From positions 111,529 through 175,528 of the forward strand of contig JBOGCH010000042.1 of NCBI GenBank assembly GCA_051656645.1: a DNA stretch of 64,000 nucleotides, in the 5' to 3' direction. Within the stretch, counting starts at the first letter, position 1. Each line of letters begins with the position of its first letter. Below, one piece after another: positions 20,753 to 29,828 of this stretch. The position numbers were made by a program, and so were the translations under genes. This stretch comes from JBOGCH01 sp051656645 (GTDB lineage: Bacteria; Bacteroidota; Bacteroidia; Bacteroidales; Marinifilaceae). The notes beneath the pieces were generated by a model, which searched no databases, was not told where the DNA came from, and saw nothing but the letters and a program-made list of their open reading frames with translations.

Positions 20753-22936
20753 CTATTGAATATCTGCCGACTCTAAATGATAAATGACGCCATCTACAGC
20801 AAATATAGGATAGGTATTGCGTACTGTTTGGACTGTCTTACCACTATGAGGATGAGTTAGCAACAAATTAAAGTCAGAACCAAATTCAATGTTCATATCC
20901 ATATAAATTGTCTCGAAGCCATTTGATAGATCTAAATCTTTCGCTAACGTTTTGTAGTTACTTTCCTCACCAATGCCCGGCAGCACATAATCAACCATAT
21001 CGTTAGATTCAAGTGAAATAAAGAAGTACTTCAAATATTCAATTAGCTCCTCCCTATCGTCTGGAAAGTTCATACTAGCAACCACATCATTAGTAGGTAA
21101 CATACACATAACAGTTTCACCCGTTATGAAAGCAATAGTCTCTGCACCATTAATAGTTTCAACAAGACCAGCGTCTTTTAGTTTTCCATAAAAGCTACTA
21201 TAATCAGATCGAGATGAAAGCATTTCCATTATCGTTTCTGTTGGACGCGTTAACACGTTATCGATTGAGTAAATAGCACCATTCGTAATTCCATTAGGTA
21301 TATTACCTAATAAATTAACAGGTAAACTCTCACTTCCCTCAATCTCACCTAAAACTCCGCCATTAAACACTTTGATATAACTGCGATTACCTTTTGTTTT
21401 AAATATACCAAGCTCATTGAACGTATTTATAGGCTCCAATAAGATATGATATGAAGCCAATTCTGCTACTTTTTGTGCATTAAGCTCTGAAAACTTTGTT
21501 GGATCATCAGCACTTGCTATTTCAAGTTTTTCATCTCCATATTTAAGCGGATCACCTAGATTTAAGCGAATACCCATTGCCTCAAAAGCCTCATTGGTAG
21601 GCGCTAGAAGTGTAAACTCAACACTAGGATTTATTAATTGTATAATCTCCCCCGCATTGTGTAATAGGTATCTAAAAATTGAGTAGTTATCCGACTGAAA
21701 CAACGGTTTTGTTACCGATTTAAACATAGCTGGAACAACAACCTCGTCAATACCATAAAAAGTACCATTACCACAAATCTCTTTGTGTACGGATGCATCC
21801 ACATTAAAATTGATGTTATCTCCATATGGTGAGCGACATGTACCATTTTTAATTTGTTCCGGAAAAATTATCTTCTGATCTAAGACATGATTACTGAAGA
21901 AATAATATAACGTCAACAAATCAATAGTACTAGGATCACTGATCTCACCAAAGAAACTATCCATAAAACTATCCATAGCCTTGTTGGTCGGAACAAAGGC
22001 ATTATAGCTGTTCCCACTTGCTTTTCCCACATTTGAGGTAAACCCACCTTCGTAATTAAATGTCCACTCACTTGCAATCATAGGCAATCGATTGTGGTGG
22101 TATAGAAAAAGACTATCCATTTGATATTTTTGCGAAAAGTTCTTATTATATTCTATCAAAGAGAACCTATCATACATTGAACGAAAACGCGAGAAACTCA
22201 ACGATTCGTCATTTAATACATCATAAACTGTTCGCAACGGTTCAAGCGCTTCATCTATCAAATGAACATATCCATTATCTGAAGGTAACTCATATTCAAT
22301 AACGTTTGCATTACCAACCTGAACATTGTCAAGACCCGCTTTATAGGCTGTTTTAGGATAGAAGTAATTGTAATTATATGCAGGATCCGATAATTTATAC
22401 GAATCTAATAACAACCCTGAAATTACCGGCAAGTATCTTTCTTGTCTTAAAACTGTTCTGGACAAGCTCGAAATTGGATCCACAATCGTTTCCATTCCTG
22501 AACGAGAGAAAGTTTTATGTTTATAATATTGTCCAGTAGGTTTCTCCGTATTCTCAATTCCCGACGGATTAAAAGCTACTAACTGGCTGCGCGAATAGGA
22601 GTATTCAAGAATATGATAACCAATCCACTCTTTTAACTCATCTATCGGCATGTCATCGATTGCGCTGTAGCCTCTTGATTTTAAATATTCCATGATTGCC
22701 TCATCATTAGGAGCAAACACAGTACACAATCCTCTTCCCGCGACGATTGTTTTCATTTCAGCACGTTCTACTCCGCTCAGAAAAAGCGAATAATTACCCC
22801 TTGCTGATAATACATTCCAACTACTCCCCGGTAACCAGTCGGGTCGTTCATAATACTTATCCATTTCCTTCTCACATGAGATACACGTAATCAGAAAAGA
22901 AAACAAGCAAATAAGTTTCATTTTAAAGTTAACCAT
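20753..22936 (-). CDS. Large multi-FAS1 (fasciclin) lipoprotein, first gene of surface operon
   Basis: A 727-residue lipoprotein with lipobox CISC followed by EKEMDKYYERPDW. I read about four FAS1 repeats (roughly 35-235, 240-400, 405-565 and 570-727). They are marked by repeated elements such as GLCTVFAPNDEAI, NAFVPTNKAMDSF, FTLLAPTNEAFEAM and TVMCMLPTNDVV, and by domain ends such as NGYVHLIDEAL, NGAIYSIDNVL and DGVIYHLESAD. No enzyme motif is present. It is transcribed first, 50 bp downstream of the putative LacI operator, so it may be the most abundant surface protein of the operon. FAS1 domains in animal proteins bind matrix components, so a binding role towards proteoglycan is plausible but unproven. 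A start 15 bp downstream (MKLICLFSF) is also possible. Confidence 0.85.
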   Translation of the reverse strand: MVNFKMKLICLFSFLITCISCEKEMDKYYERPDWLPGSSWNVLSARGNYSLFLSGVERAEMKTIVAGRGLCTVFAPNDEAIMEYLKSRGYSAIDDMPIDELKEWIGYHILEYSYSRSQLVAFNPSGIENTEKPTGQYYKHKTFSRSGMETIVDPISSLSRTVLRQERYLPVISGLLLDSYKLSDPAYNYNYFYPKTAYKAGLDNVQVGNANVIEYELPSDNGYVHLIDEALEPLRTVYDVLNDESLSFSRFRSMYDRFSLIEYNKNFSQKYQMDSLFLYHHNRLPMIASEWTFNYEGGFTSNVGKASGNSYNAFVPTNKAMDSFMDSFFGEISDPSTIDLLTLYYFFSNHVLDQKIIFPEQIKNGTCRSPYGDNINFNVDASVHKEICGNGTFYGIDEVVVPAMFKSVTKPLFQSDNYSIFRYLLHNAGEIIQLINPSVEFTLLAPTNEAFEAMGIRLNLGDPLKYGDEKLEIASADDPTKFSELNAQKVAELASYHILLEPINTFNELGIFKTKGNRSYIKVFNGGVLGEIEGSESLPVNLLGNIPNGITNGAIYSIDNVLTRPTETIMEMLSSRSDYSSFYGKLKDAGLVETINGAETIAFITGETVMCMLPTNDVVASMNFPDDREELIEYLKYFFISLESNDMVDYVLPGIGEESNYKTLAKDLDLSNGFETIYMDMNIEFGSDFNLLLTHPHSGKTVQTVRNTYPIFAVDGVIYHLESADIQ

Positions 22937-22985
22937 ACACTTGATTATTATTTGAGATGTTTTTAATGATTAATTTGAATATACA

Positions 22986-23028
22986 CATTCGATTGCACAA
23001 TATTATACATTCTTATTTATATAAACAA
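22986..23028 (-). promoter_or_regulatory. Promoter and putative LacI operator of FAS1-SusCD operon
   Basis: Read on the minus strand, a TTG (plus 23026-23028) is followed after 20 bp by TAATATTG (plus 22998-23005), close to the Bacteroidota -33/-7 pattern. Overlapping the end of the -7 box is TTGTGCAATCGAATG (plus 22986-23000). The same half-site occurs upstream of the GH105 gene at 38929-38949. The distance to the start codon is about 50 bp. A repressor bound there would block initiation. Confidence 0.55.
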
Positions 23029-23086
23029 TAGTTAATTAGAATTAATTTAGATTTTAGCATCTTAACTATCCGAAAAATATATTTTT

Positions 23087-24643
23087 TTAATCTTCTATTA
23101 AAGTAATGTCCATTTTCGGTTTTGGCAAATTCATTGCCTTTATCTCCGCTTTTACCCTATCTACCATATCGGCAGTAAGCTTATATTGCCCCTTGGAATA
23201 ATCATTCTGTTCCCACTCGCCAATGGCAAAGAAGCCCCATTTTTCAAAGAATTCTGTCAAATCTTTTTTACCAATGCGGCATGCTTGGCGTACAAAATCC
23301 AATTGATATTCAACGAATGGCTTGCGTGTCTCTCGTGTCACCTCAGGCAAACTTCTATAATATTCATGCAAGTCAGGGTAAAAATCAGAATAACCATTTT
23401 GAGAAAAATAAAGATGTAATTGCCAAAAAGGAGCTAGCTTGGAATTATACTCTACCGATTGCAGATAGGATATACCTTTATCGATACATGCCGCTCTAGC
23501 CTGATTGTATTTTCCGTGAATAGCACTATTATTCCCTAGAGATGTTGAGACATAATTTGCATAGATATTGTTACTAACTTCTCCTAGGCCGGTCCAGTTT
23601 AAATATGGACGTAGTTGGTGTACGTGGCCTACTTCATGACAGAATCCCCAAGTAGATTTACCTGCTACCTCATTGGGATCAGTCACCTTCTTCATCGCAT
23701 AACCTTGTTTCCCACCCATATAGGCAACTCCATCACCATCACGGAACATGTAATAATTATAATTTACACGGGCAAGGATACGGTTTTCAGGTACACGGTC
23801 ATATTTAATTAAACCCATAATTCGATATTGGCGATATACAAGCGTATCGTAATTAGCAATTAGTTCTCTGCCTCTACCACGCGCATATTTATTATATGCC
23901 TCAACAGGATAAGCAACCTGGATGTGGCGTCCACGAGCGTCTAAAACAGGATATACGGCGCTATCAAGCATTCTATTCCAATCTTCGTCCGTATGCTTAG
24001 AGATATCAAAATAGCCATTAATAGCTCCATTTACAAAGTGTACCTTAACATCAGGTTCATTTTCAGGCAAAGCTGAAAAATAAGGAAGATAAGCCAATCC
24101 TCGTTGTTTTATATCAACAACATTAACACCGTTTTTTAGGACATATTGTTCGCGCTTTAATCCCCACCCAGCAGGATCCTTTGTCGGACTTATACCCTCC
24201 GGTGGACGACGTTCCCAGTTTGGAATGCGCATTGTTAGCTCCTTACCTTCAGGTAAACCATCAACTAAGATTAAACATAAGCCTTTATCCAAAACTATTC
24301 CCGTCATATTCTCATAATTACTGTAACCACGTCCTATGTGTAATTGTACCCCCAATATGGAGGGATCCAACAATGCACCATAGCTTGACAGTCTATAACT
24401 TTTTTCATAATTACCATTTTTATATGCCATGGCAAGATTACGTAATTCTGGCGATTCTATTTTCTTTATTTTTCTTTCCGTTATGCCTTTCCTCAGCCCC
24501 TCGGCCAATGGCGTGGTAAAATATTCCTTTAATTCTTGTTTGATAGTTGTACTATCCCAAGCATTATTTGTAACCTGAGCACTAAGCGTTTTAGCTGTCA
24601 AGACAAATAACAACAATAAAAGAAAGTAGTTCTTTTTATTCAT
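23087..24643 (-). CDS. Secreted M60-like metallopeptidase
   Basis: A 518-residue protein with a cleavable signal peptide (LLLLLFVLTAKTLSAQ) and no lipobox. The zinc motif HEVGH is at 336-340 in the context WGFCHEVGHVHQLRPYLNW, followed by GLGEVSNNIYA, where a downstream Glu could be the third zinc ligand as in gluzincins. This is the M60-like family, but the sequence differs clearly from the other M60 protein at 6062-8056 and has no F5/8 domain, so it is not a recent duplicate. It lies between the FAS1-SusCD operon and the uronate operon, behind its own 392-bp leader, and is probably a separate transcription unit. The likely task is cleavage of glycosylated protein in the periplasm or outside the cell. 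Confidence 0.85.
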   Translation of the reverse strand: MNKKNYFLLLLLFVLTAKTLSAQVTNNAWDSTTIKQELKEYFTTPLAEGLRKGITERKIKKIESPELRNLAMAYKNGNYEKSYRLSSYGALLDPSILGVQLHIGRGYSNYENMTGIVLDKGLCLILVDGLPEGKELTMRIPNWERRPPEGISPTKDPAGWGLKREQYVLKNGVNVVDIKQRGLAYLPYFSALPENEPDVKVHFVNGAINGYFDISKHTDEDWNRMLDSAVYPVLDARGRHIQVAYPVEAYNKYARGRGRELIANYDTLVYRQYRIMGLIKYDRVPENRILARVNYNYYMFRDGDGVAYMGGKQGYAMKKVTDPNEVAGKSTWGFCHEVGHVHQLRPYLNWTGLGEVSNNIYANYVSTSLGNNSAIHGKYNQARAACIDKGISYLQSVEYNSKLAPFWQLHLYFSQNGYSDFYPDLHEYYRSLPEVTRETRKPFVEYQLDFVRQACRIGKKDLTEFFEKWGFFAIGEWEQNDYSKGQYKLTADMVDRVKAEIKAMNLPKPKMDITLIED

Positions 24644-25035
24644 TTCAAATTAAAAGTTAGGGTTAATAATATTGGTGTTAAGAAGATATTTGTGCGCCAA
24701 CATTACGCCAAGAATGTAGGTGACGTAATCCTTACGGAATGCAGAGCTAGCAGCTCAACACAGAGAAAAGGCAACAACATACACTATTCACAAAAGACAA
24801 ATAGGAGCAACGACTACCCCTCGTGTGTGTTTCGGCTGGGTTAGTATTAGGTTACGGCAGGGTTTCGACTACTATTATACCCCAATAGTAGTCGAAACCT
24901 TGTCGTAACCTAGTCGAAACCCTTAACAGGGGTAAAGGAGATTACTACCCTATTTTAAGATATGGCATTGTATTTAAGTGCACGTTCTTTTATGTGTGAG
25001 GCACAAACAAAATGAGAGGCAAAGTAATAGAATTA
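24644..25035. other. 392-bp intergenic region between M60 and GH88 genes
   Basis: There is no credible gene here. It contains a 28-bp near-perfect hairpin (24849-24911) with a third partial copy of its motif. On the minus strand, TTG (plus 24699-24701 side) and TATCTTCT about 20 bp apart form a weak promoter candidate for the M60 gene. A plus-strand half-site TATTTGTGC near 24687-24695 resembles the shared operator, but the palindrome is not completed. Confidence 0.5.
24849..24911. repeat. 28-bp imperfect inverted repeat
   Basis: The arms 24849-24876 and 24884-24911 pair over 28 positions with two mismatches, which become G-U pairs on one strand, around the loop ATACCCC. A third copy of the core TAGTCGAAACC follows at 24911-24921. 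It lies about 125 bp beyond the GH88 stop, so it may end the uronate operon, but no clear T-tract follows. A structured or mobile repeat is equally possible. Confidence 0.6.
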
Positions 25036-26211
25036 CTATTTTGCATTTTTACGTACCAAAGCCTCTAAGTAGTAATAATCGGCATAAACAAGAGGTACAT
25101 CTATTTCCTGATTGTGAGGTATACTCCCCACCGAATGTTTTAAGATAAATTTTCCATTCTCGCCTGTATTTGCGAAATAGGCAGGAGATGACAGGGATTT
25201 TACTATCTTATCGGCAGTTTTTCGGTAGTTTTTCTTCGAGTAACCGTCCAGCTCATAAAGTGCAGAAGCTATGATAGCTGCCGCTGAGGCATCGCGAGGC
25301 GCTTGCGGAATATCCGGAGCATCAAAATCCCAATAAGGAACCAAATCCTTAGGCATACGCGGATGTGAGAATAGGTATTCCGCTATCTTCTCGGCTTGTT
25401 CTAAGTATTGCTTGTTTTTAGTGTAACGATAACACATTGTGAAACCGTATATTCCCCATGCTTGTCCTCTTGCCCAAGCAGATTCATGAGCATAGCCTTG
25501 CGCTGTATGCTTATGACGAATCTGTCCGTTTTCGGGATTATAATCAACAACATGATAACAGCTATTATCTTGTCGGTACTGATTTTTGAGGGTGGCATCT
25601 GCATGAGATACGGCTACTTTATAGAATGTAGAATCGCCACTTAGACGGGTTGCTTCAAAGAGTAACTCCAAGTTCATCATGTTATCAATAATCACCGGAC
25701 AACTCCATCCACGTTGTGATTGCCAACCGCCGGTTACATTCCACGATTGAATAATCCCCGCGCCGGGACGAAAACGCGTACATAATGATTTTGCCGATTG
25801 GATGATGATTGGTTTATATTGCGGATTATTAGTTATGTTGTATCCATTCCCGTAACTACACCCAATCATGAACCCTATATCGTGATGCCATTTTAGGTTT
25901 TGTACTGATTCCAAAATAGCTGTGTGCCGCTCTGCTTCCTGTTTCCATTGTTCTGACCCGGTCAGTTGATACAAATGCCATAACGAACCTGCAAAGAATC
26001 CGCTTGTCCAATCCTGCGCACCGGTAAAACGTGTCTCCCCGGCCTTGCCTGTTGTTCGGGGAATGATTGGTTTACCGTCCTTTTGTGCAATCTCCAACAT
26101 TTGTTGAGTTTGCACTGCAGCCAGTTCAACATTCTTTTTAAAGTACTTCTGGGCCGATACTGTTTCGGCAAATAATACGATGATTATTGTAAATAATTGG
26201 AGTTTTCTCAT
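25036..26211 (-). CDS. GH88 unsaturated glucuronyl hydrolase (periplasmic)
   Basis: A 391-residue protein with a signal peptide (LFTIIIVLFAETVSAQ). It matches GH88 unsaturated glucuronyl hydrolases: DWTSGFFAGSLWHLYQLTG, HHDIGFM with Asp111, CPVIIDNMMNLELLF with Asp176, and AWARGQAWGIYGF. The two aspartates are spaced 65 residues apart, close to the spacing of the catalytic pair in characterised members. These enzymes hydrate the double bond left by polysaccharide lyases and so release the unsaturated uronate from GAG-type disaccharides. Because it is exported, the uronate should be freed in the periplasm, which explains the TRAP importer nearby. It is the last gene of the catabolic operon, 23 bp after the SDR gene. 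Confidence 0.92.
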   Translation of the reverse strand: MRKLQLFTIIIVLFAETVSAQKYFKKNVELAAVQTQQMLEIAQKDGKPIIPRTTGKAGETRFTGAQDWTSGFFAGSLWHLYQLTGSEQWKQEAERHTAILESVQNLKWHHDIGFMIGCSYGNGYNITNNPQYKPIIIQSAKSLCTRFRPGAGIIQSWNVTGGWQSQRGWSCPVIIDNMMNLELLFEATRLSGDSTFYKVAVSHADATLKNQYRQDNSCYHVVDYNPENGQIRHKHTAQGYAHESAWARGQAWGIYGFTMCYRYTKNKQYLEQAEKIAEYLFSHPRMPKDLVPYWDFDAPDIPQAPRDASAAAIIASALYELDGYSKKNYRKTADKIVKSLSSPAYFANTGENGKFILKHSVGSIPHNQEIDVPLVYADYYYLEALVRKNAK

Positions 26212-26234
26212 ATGTAATTTATATCTATTGGTGT

Positions 26235-27044
26235 TTATACGCCACTGTATATACTAAATCCGCCATCTATTGGCACTACCACACCCGTTACAAATTTCGA
26301 TGCCGCCGATGCAAGCCAAAGAGCTGTGCCGTGAAGCTCCTCAGGCTTTCCCATACGTCCATATGGTGTATTACGAACTATGTCCTCTGCTCTGGATGTA
26401 TATGTTCCGTCCGGATTTGTTAAAAGTGTACGGTTTTGCTCTGTAAGGAAAAAACCCGGAGCCATTGCATTTACGCGTACTCCTTCGCCAAATTTCTTTA
26501 CCATTTCAACAGCCATCCAACGTGTAAAACAATCCACTGCACTTTTGGCAACGGAGTAGCCTAGCACTCTGGTTATTACGCTCTGTGATGACATGGAAGA
26601 TATGTTTATAATAGATCCGCTTTTTTGTTTAACCATGTACTTACCAAATTCAATCGATGGCATTATTGTACCCGTTAGGTTTAAATCCATTACTTGGCCT
26701 AAGGCTTCCATATCGAGATCAAAAATCGTTTGTTCGGGAGCAATTGTAGCCCCTGGCATATTACCTCCGGCAGCATTGATAAGTACATCAATTTTTCCAT
26801 AGTAATCGTTAATTTCTTTGGCAGCTGCAATAACCTCATTGTGTTTACTTACGTCCGCCTGAACAAAGATATTCTCAGTCCACTGATTTAGTTCCCTGAC
26901 AGCAGCTTCACCTTTTTCCTTATTACGCCCCACAATGGCTACTTTAGCTCCATGTTGAGCAAATGAGGTGGCAATACTATATCCCAGTATGCCATACCCC
27001 CCAGTGATTACCACCACATTATCTTTTACGTCAAATAAATTCAT
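26235..27044 (-). CDS. SDR-family oxidoreductase, possibly mannonate/fructuronate reductase type
   Basis: A short-chain dehydrogenase of about 269 residues, starting at MNLFDVKDNVVVITGG. It has the nucleotide-binding GGYGILG, the NAAG motif and the YSVAK catalytic pair after INISSMSS. The longest frame begins upstream inside the TRAP permease gene; the start at 27044 avoids most of that overlap. It is not a copy of the KduD-like SDR at 32742. Its length and opening resemble the SDR-type D-mannonate oxidoreductases of Firmicutes and Bacteroidota, which would let the cell also handle saturated glucuronate. No uxuA or uxaC is in the window, so this assignment is tentative. It could also be a second 2-keto-3-deoxygluconate-forming reductase. 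Confidence 0.75.
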   Translation of the reverse strand: MNLFDVKDNVVVITGGYGILGYSIATSFAQHGAKVAIVGRNKEKGEAAVRELNQWTENIFVQADVSKHNEVIAAAKEINDYYGKIDVLINAAGGNMPGATIAPEQTIFDLDMEALGQVMDLNLTGTIMPSIEFGKYMVKQKSGSIINISSMSSQSVITRVLGYSVAKSAVDCFTRWMAVEMVKKFGEGVRVNAMAPGFFLTEQNRTLLTNPDGTYTSRAEDIVRNTPYGRMGKPEELHGTALWLASAASKFVTGVVVPIDGGFSIYSGV

Positions 27045-27055
27045 AATCATTTTGT

Positions 27056-28351
27056 TTATACACCCATAAAGTTTCCAAACCATAAACTTATAGATGGAAT
27101 ATAGGTAACAAGTAATAAAATAATAAGCATTGCAATAAACAAAGGCATTAATGGAGCCACTACTTGTTCAATTTTTACCTTTGCAACGCTACATCCAATA
27201 AAAAGTACAGAGCCAACAGGCGGTGTACATAGGCCTACACTAAGATTCATTACCATCATTATTCCAAATTGTATTGGACTCATTCCAAATTGAGTAACTA
27301 CCGGTAAAAATATTGGTGTAAATATTAGGATTGCAGGAGTCATATCCATAAACATTCCCACAACAAGAAGAATCAGGTTTATTAGCAACAAAATAATATA
27401 TTTGTTATCACTTAGTTGCATTAGCGAGTCGCTTACGGCTTGTGGAATACTTTCATAAGACATTATCCAAGACAATCCCGTACATGTTGCAATTAGCAAT
27501 AGTACGATAGAGGTTGTTTTTACAGTTGAAAGCAATACCTGCGGCAAATCAGCTACTTTAAGCTCTCTATAAATAAATGAAAGTATTAAAGCATATAGTA
27601 CCGCAATTACCGAGGCCTCGGTGGCTGTAAATATTCCTGCAATTATTCCTCCTATCACTATTACTAGTAAAAATAAACTAGGCAGCGCATTCCAAAAACG
27701 TTTCATTGCTTCGGTCAATTTTACTTTGTCTCCAACCGGATAACCACGTTTCCACGCATAAAAAGATGCAGTAAACATTAGCGCTAGTCCCGTTAGTATT
27801 CCCGGAATATATCCACCTAAAAACAATGCGGAAATTGAAACGCCACCACTAGCTAAGGAATATACAATAAGTACATTACTTGGTGGTATGGAAAGCCCCG
27901 TTGTTGACGACGTTACATTTACGGCTGTGCTAAAACTATCATCATACCCTTCTTTACGCATTTCAGGTGTCATAATGCCTCCTATGGCCGATGCAGATGC
28001 TGCTGCCGACCCGGAGATAGCTCCAAATAGCATATTGGCAAAAATATTTACCAATACTAAACCGCCGGGGAATGGACCTACCAATACCTTTGCAAACTCA
28101 ACAAGGCGGATTGCAATTCCTCCTCTATTCATTATATTTCCGGAAAGAATAAAGAAAGGTATTGCCAAGAGCGTAAAACTATCCAACCCGGATGCCATGC
28201 GTAATGCGTAAGTGGTAAAAGCCGGTAGAGAGTCAATGGAGGTTAGCATTGTCAAAACACCTGCTATTCCAATGCTGAATGCTACCGGTATGCCTATAAA
28301 AAGGAATGTAAAGAAGCTAATTAGCAAAACAGCTATACCATAATAATCCAT
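27056..28351 (-). CDS. TRAP transporter large permease DctM-type
   Basis: A 431-residue inner-membrane protein with about 12 hydrophobic helices and the DctM-family segments IPFFILSGNIMNRGGIA, GAISGSAAASASAIG and PPVGSVLFIGC. It is the Na+-coupled transport subunit of a tripartite ATP-independent periplasmic transporter. It follows the small permease by 3 bp and the binding protein lies upstream, giving the order dctP-dctQ-dctM. In this context it should import the unsaturated uronate or its linear keto form from the periplasm. Uptake of related sugar acids by TRAP systems is known in other bacteria; the ligand here is inferred. Confidence 0.93.
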   Translation of the reverse strand: MDYYGIAVLLISFFTFLFIGIPVAFSIGIAGVLTMLTSIDSLPAFTTYALRMASGLDSFTLLAIPFFILSGNIMNRGGIAIRLVEFAKVLVGPFPGGLVLVNIFANMLFGAISGSAAASASAIGGIMTPEMRKEGYDDSFSTAVNVTSSTTGLSIPPSNVLIVYSLASGGVSISALFLGGYIPGILTGLALMFTASFYAWKRGYPVGDKVKLTEAMKRFWNALPSLFLLVIVIGGIIAGIFTATEASVIAVLYALILSFIYRELKVADLPQVLLSTVKTTSIVLLLIATCTGLSWIMSYESIPQAVSDSLMQLSDNKYIILLLINLILLVVGMFMDMTPAILIFTPIFLPVVTQFGMSPIQFGIMMVMNLSVGLCTPPVGSVLFIGCSVAKVKIEQVVAPLMPLFIAMLIILLLVTYIPSISLWFGNFMGV

Positions 28352-28354
28352 ATT

Positions 28355-28828
28355 TTACTTTTTGAATAGATTAAACATATTATCAATAGCGTAGTACACA
28401 ATCATAGCTCCACTAAGAGGGATTACCGCATAAACTACTCCCCAGTTTACCTGTAAAGCTGCCGATTCTACTCCCAAAATAAGTCTTGTATACACTAACC
28501 AGCACCCGCCAACACACATTACTCCCAATGCAAAAGCAGCTACAGAGCATTCAATGAACAATTGAAGTTGTCTCTTTGCTTTGCCGCTAGTTTTGTTGAG
28601 CATTATATCTATGGCAAGATGTTCTCCTTGTCCGTATACATAAGCGCCGCCAAGTATTCCTACCCATATTAGGAGAAAGGTTGCAATCTCGTCTGTAAAG
28701 GAACTGGGAGCCCCTAGTAGGTACCTGCTTGCCACTTGCCAAAGTACGTCTATTACCATAATTGCCATAATGATGATAAGAGACGCAGAAAGATATTTAT
28801 CAATTGATTTACGTATTGCTGTCCTCAT
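28355..28828 (-). CDS. TRAP transporter small permease DctQ-type
   Basis: A small inner-membrane protein of about 157 residues with four hydrophobic helices. It has the DctQ landmarks VLWQVASRYLLGAPSSFTDEIA and LLIWVGILGGAYVYGQGEHLAID. The open frame extends 60 bp further upstream, but the start at MRTAIRKSIDKYL gives the usual length and only a 20-bp overlap with the dctP end. It forms the membrane complex with DctM. Confidence 0.9.
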   Translation of the reverse strand: MRTAIRKSIDKYLSASLIIIMAIMVIDVLWQVASRYLLGAPSSFTDEIATFLLIWVGILGGAYVYGQGEHLAIDIMLNKTSGKAKRQLQLFIECSVAAFALGVMCVGGCWLVYTRLILGVESAALQVNWGVVYAVIPLSGAMIVYYAIDNMFNLFKK

Positions 28829-29828
28829 TATTCGTTGTTTTAGTGGCATAATTTTCAGTAAACAAACGTATGCGTTGTACCATACCATAAAGCCTTTCGT
28901 TATTTTTATAACGCTCGGGCATATCTCTTACAAGTTCCATGAATGGTTTTTTGTCAGGATAATATATTTTTACTCCGGCTTTTTGGACTAATTCCATTGA
29001 CTCTGTTTCCTGCTCGGCCCAAACTTTGCGTTGATACTGTTCGGCAGATTTTACAGCAGTCATCAACCAACTCTGTTCTTGAGACGATAGGTTATTCCAC
29101 ACCACATTACTTATAATTAAAATTTCGGGTAACATAGTATGCTCGTTGATAGCAAAGTGTGGTGCAACTTCGTAGTCTCTCGTTGTTTCGTAGGTTGGCG
29201 GATTATTCTCTGCACCATCAACAACACCACTCTGTAAAGCTGTGTAAAGTTCGCCGGCACTTATTGGTGTTGCCGATCCGCCAAACGCCTTCATCATATC
29301 TATTGCCATATTGCTCTGCATCACCCTAATTTTTAATCCTTTTAAATCGGCAGGTGTTAGTATTGGTTTTTTCACACTGTAAAAGCTTCGCGCTCCCGCA
29401 TCAAAATATCCCAAGCCTTTAAACATATAGGGTTGCGTTAATTCCAACAAGTCTCGCCCTACATCGCCATCCAGTAATGCAAAAAGTTGTTGCTTATTCT
29501 CAAACATATATGGAAGTCCAAAGACTTTATACTCCTCCACAAAGTTTGAGAGCGAAGCCGCAGAAACTTTTGTTAAAGCCAAACTACCCAATTGTAACAT
29601 CTCCAAACACTGATTCTCTGAACCAAGTTGTCCTCCGCTATAAATATCCACACGCATCTTACCATTTGAAATCTTCTGTAATTTCTCGTCTAGATGGAGC
29701 AAACCTTTGTGTACAGGATGCCGCTGATTAAGATTGTGGGACATCTTTAATACCCTCACTTTGTCCGCATCGCGACACGAACAAAGAAGGGTAACTACTA
29801 TAATAAAGAGTATCGATTTACATCTCAT
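28809..29828 (-). CDS. TRAP transporter substrate-binding protein DctP-type, putative lipoprotein
   Basis: A 339-residue DctP-family solute-binding protein: VLKMSHNLNQRHPVHKGL, GGQLGSENQCLEMLQLGSL, GLKIRVMQS with the substrate-carboxylate Arg, and YTALQSGVVDGAENNP. The N-terminus reads FIIVVTLLCSC followed by RDADK, which fits a lipobox rather than a plain signal-peptidase I site. A lipid-anchored TRAP binding protein is less usual in Gram-negative bacteria. The gene overlaps eda upstream by 11 bp and dctQ downstream by 20 bp. The conserved Arg supports an acidic-sugar ligand. Confidence 0.9.
   Translation of the reverse strand: MRCKSILFIIVVTLLCSCRDADKVRVLKMSHNLNQRHPVHKGLLHLDEKLQKISNGKMRVDIYSGGQLGSENQCLEMLQLGSLALTKVSAASLSNFVEEYKVFGLPYMFENKQQLFALLDGDVGRDLLELTQPYMFKGLGYFDAGARSFYSVKKPILTPADLKGLKIRVMQSNMAIDMMKAFGGSATPISAGELYTALQSGVVDGAENNPPTYETTRDYEVAPHFAINEHTMLPEILIISNVVWNNLSSQEQSWLMTAVKSAEQYQRKVWAEQETESMELVQKAGVKIYYPDKKPFMELVRDMPERYKNNERLYGMVQRIRLFTENYATKTTNNEDSNT

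Noticed and set aside
6062..24643. Transposon or conjugative element carrying the SusC/SusD operon
   Set aside because: No integrase, transposase, mobilisation gene or flanking direct repeat was seen in the region.
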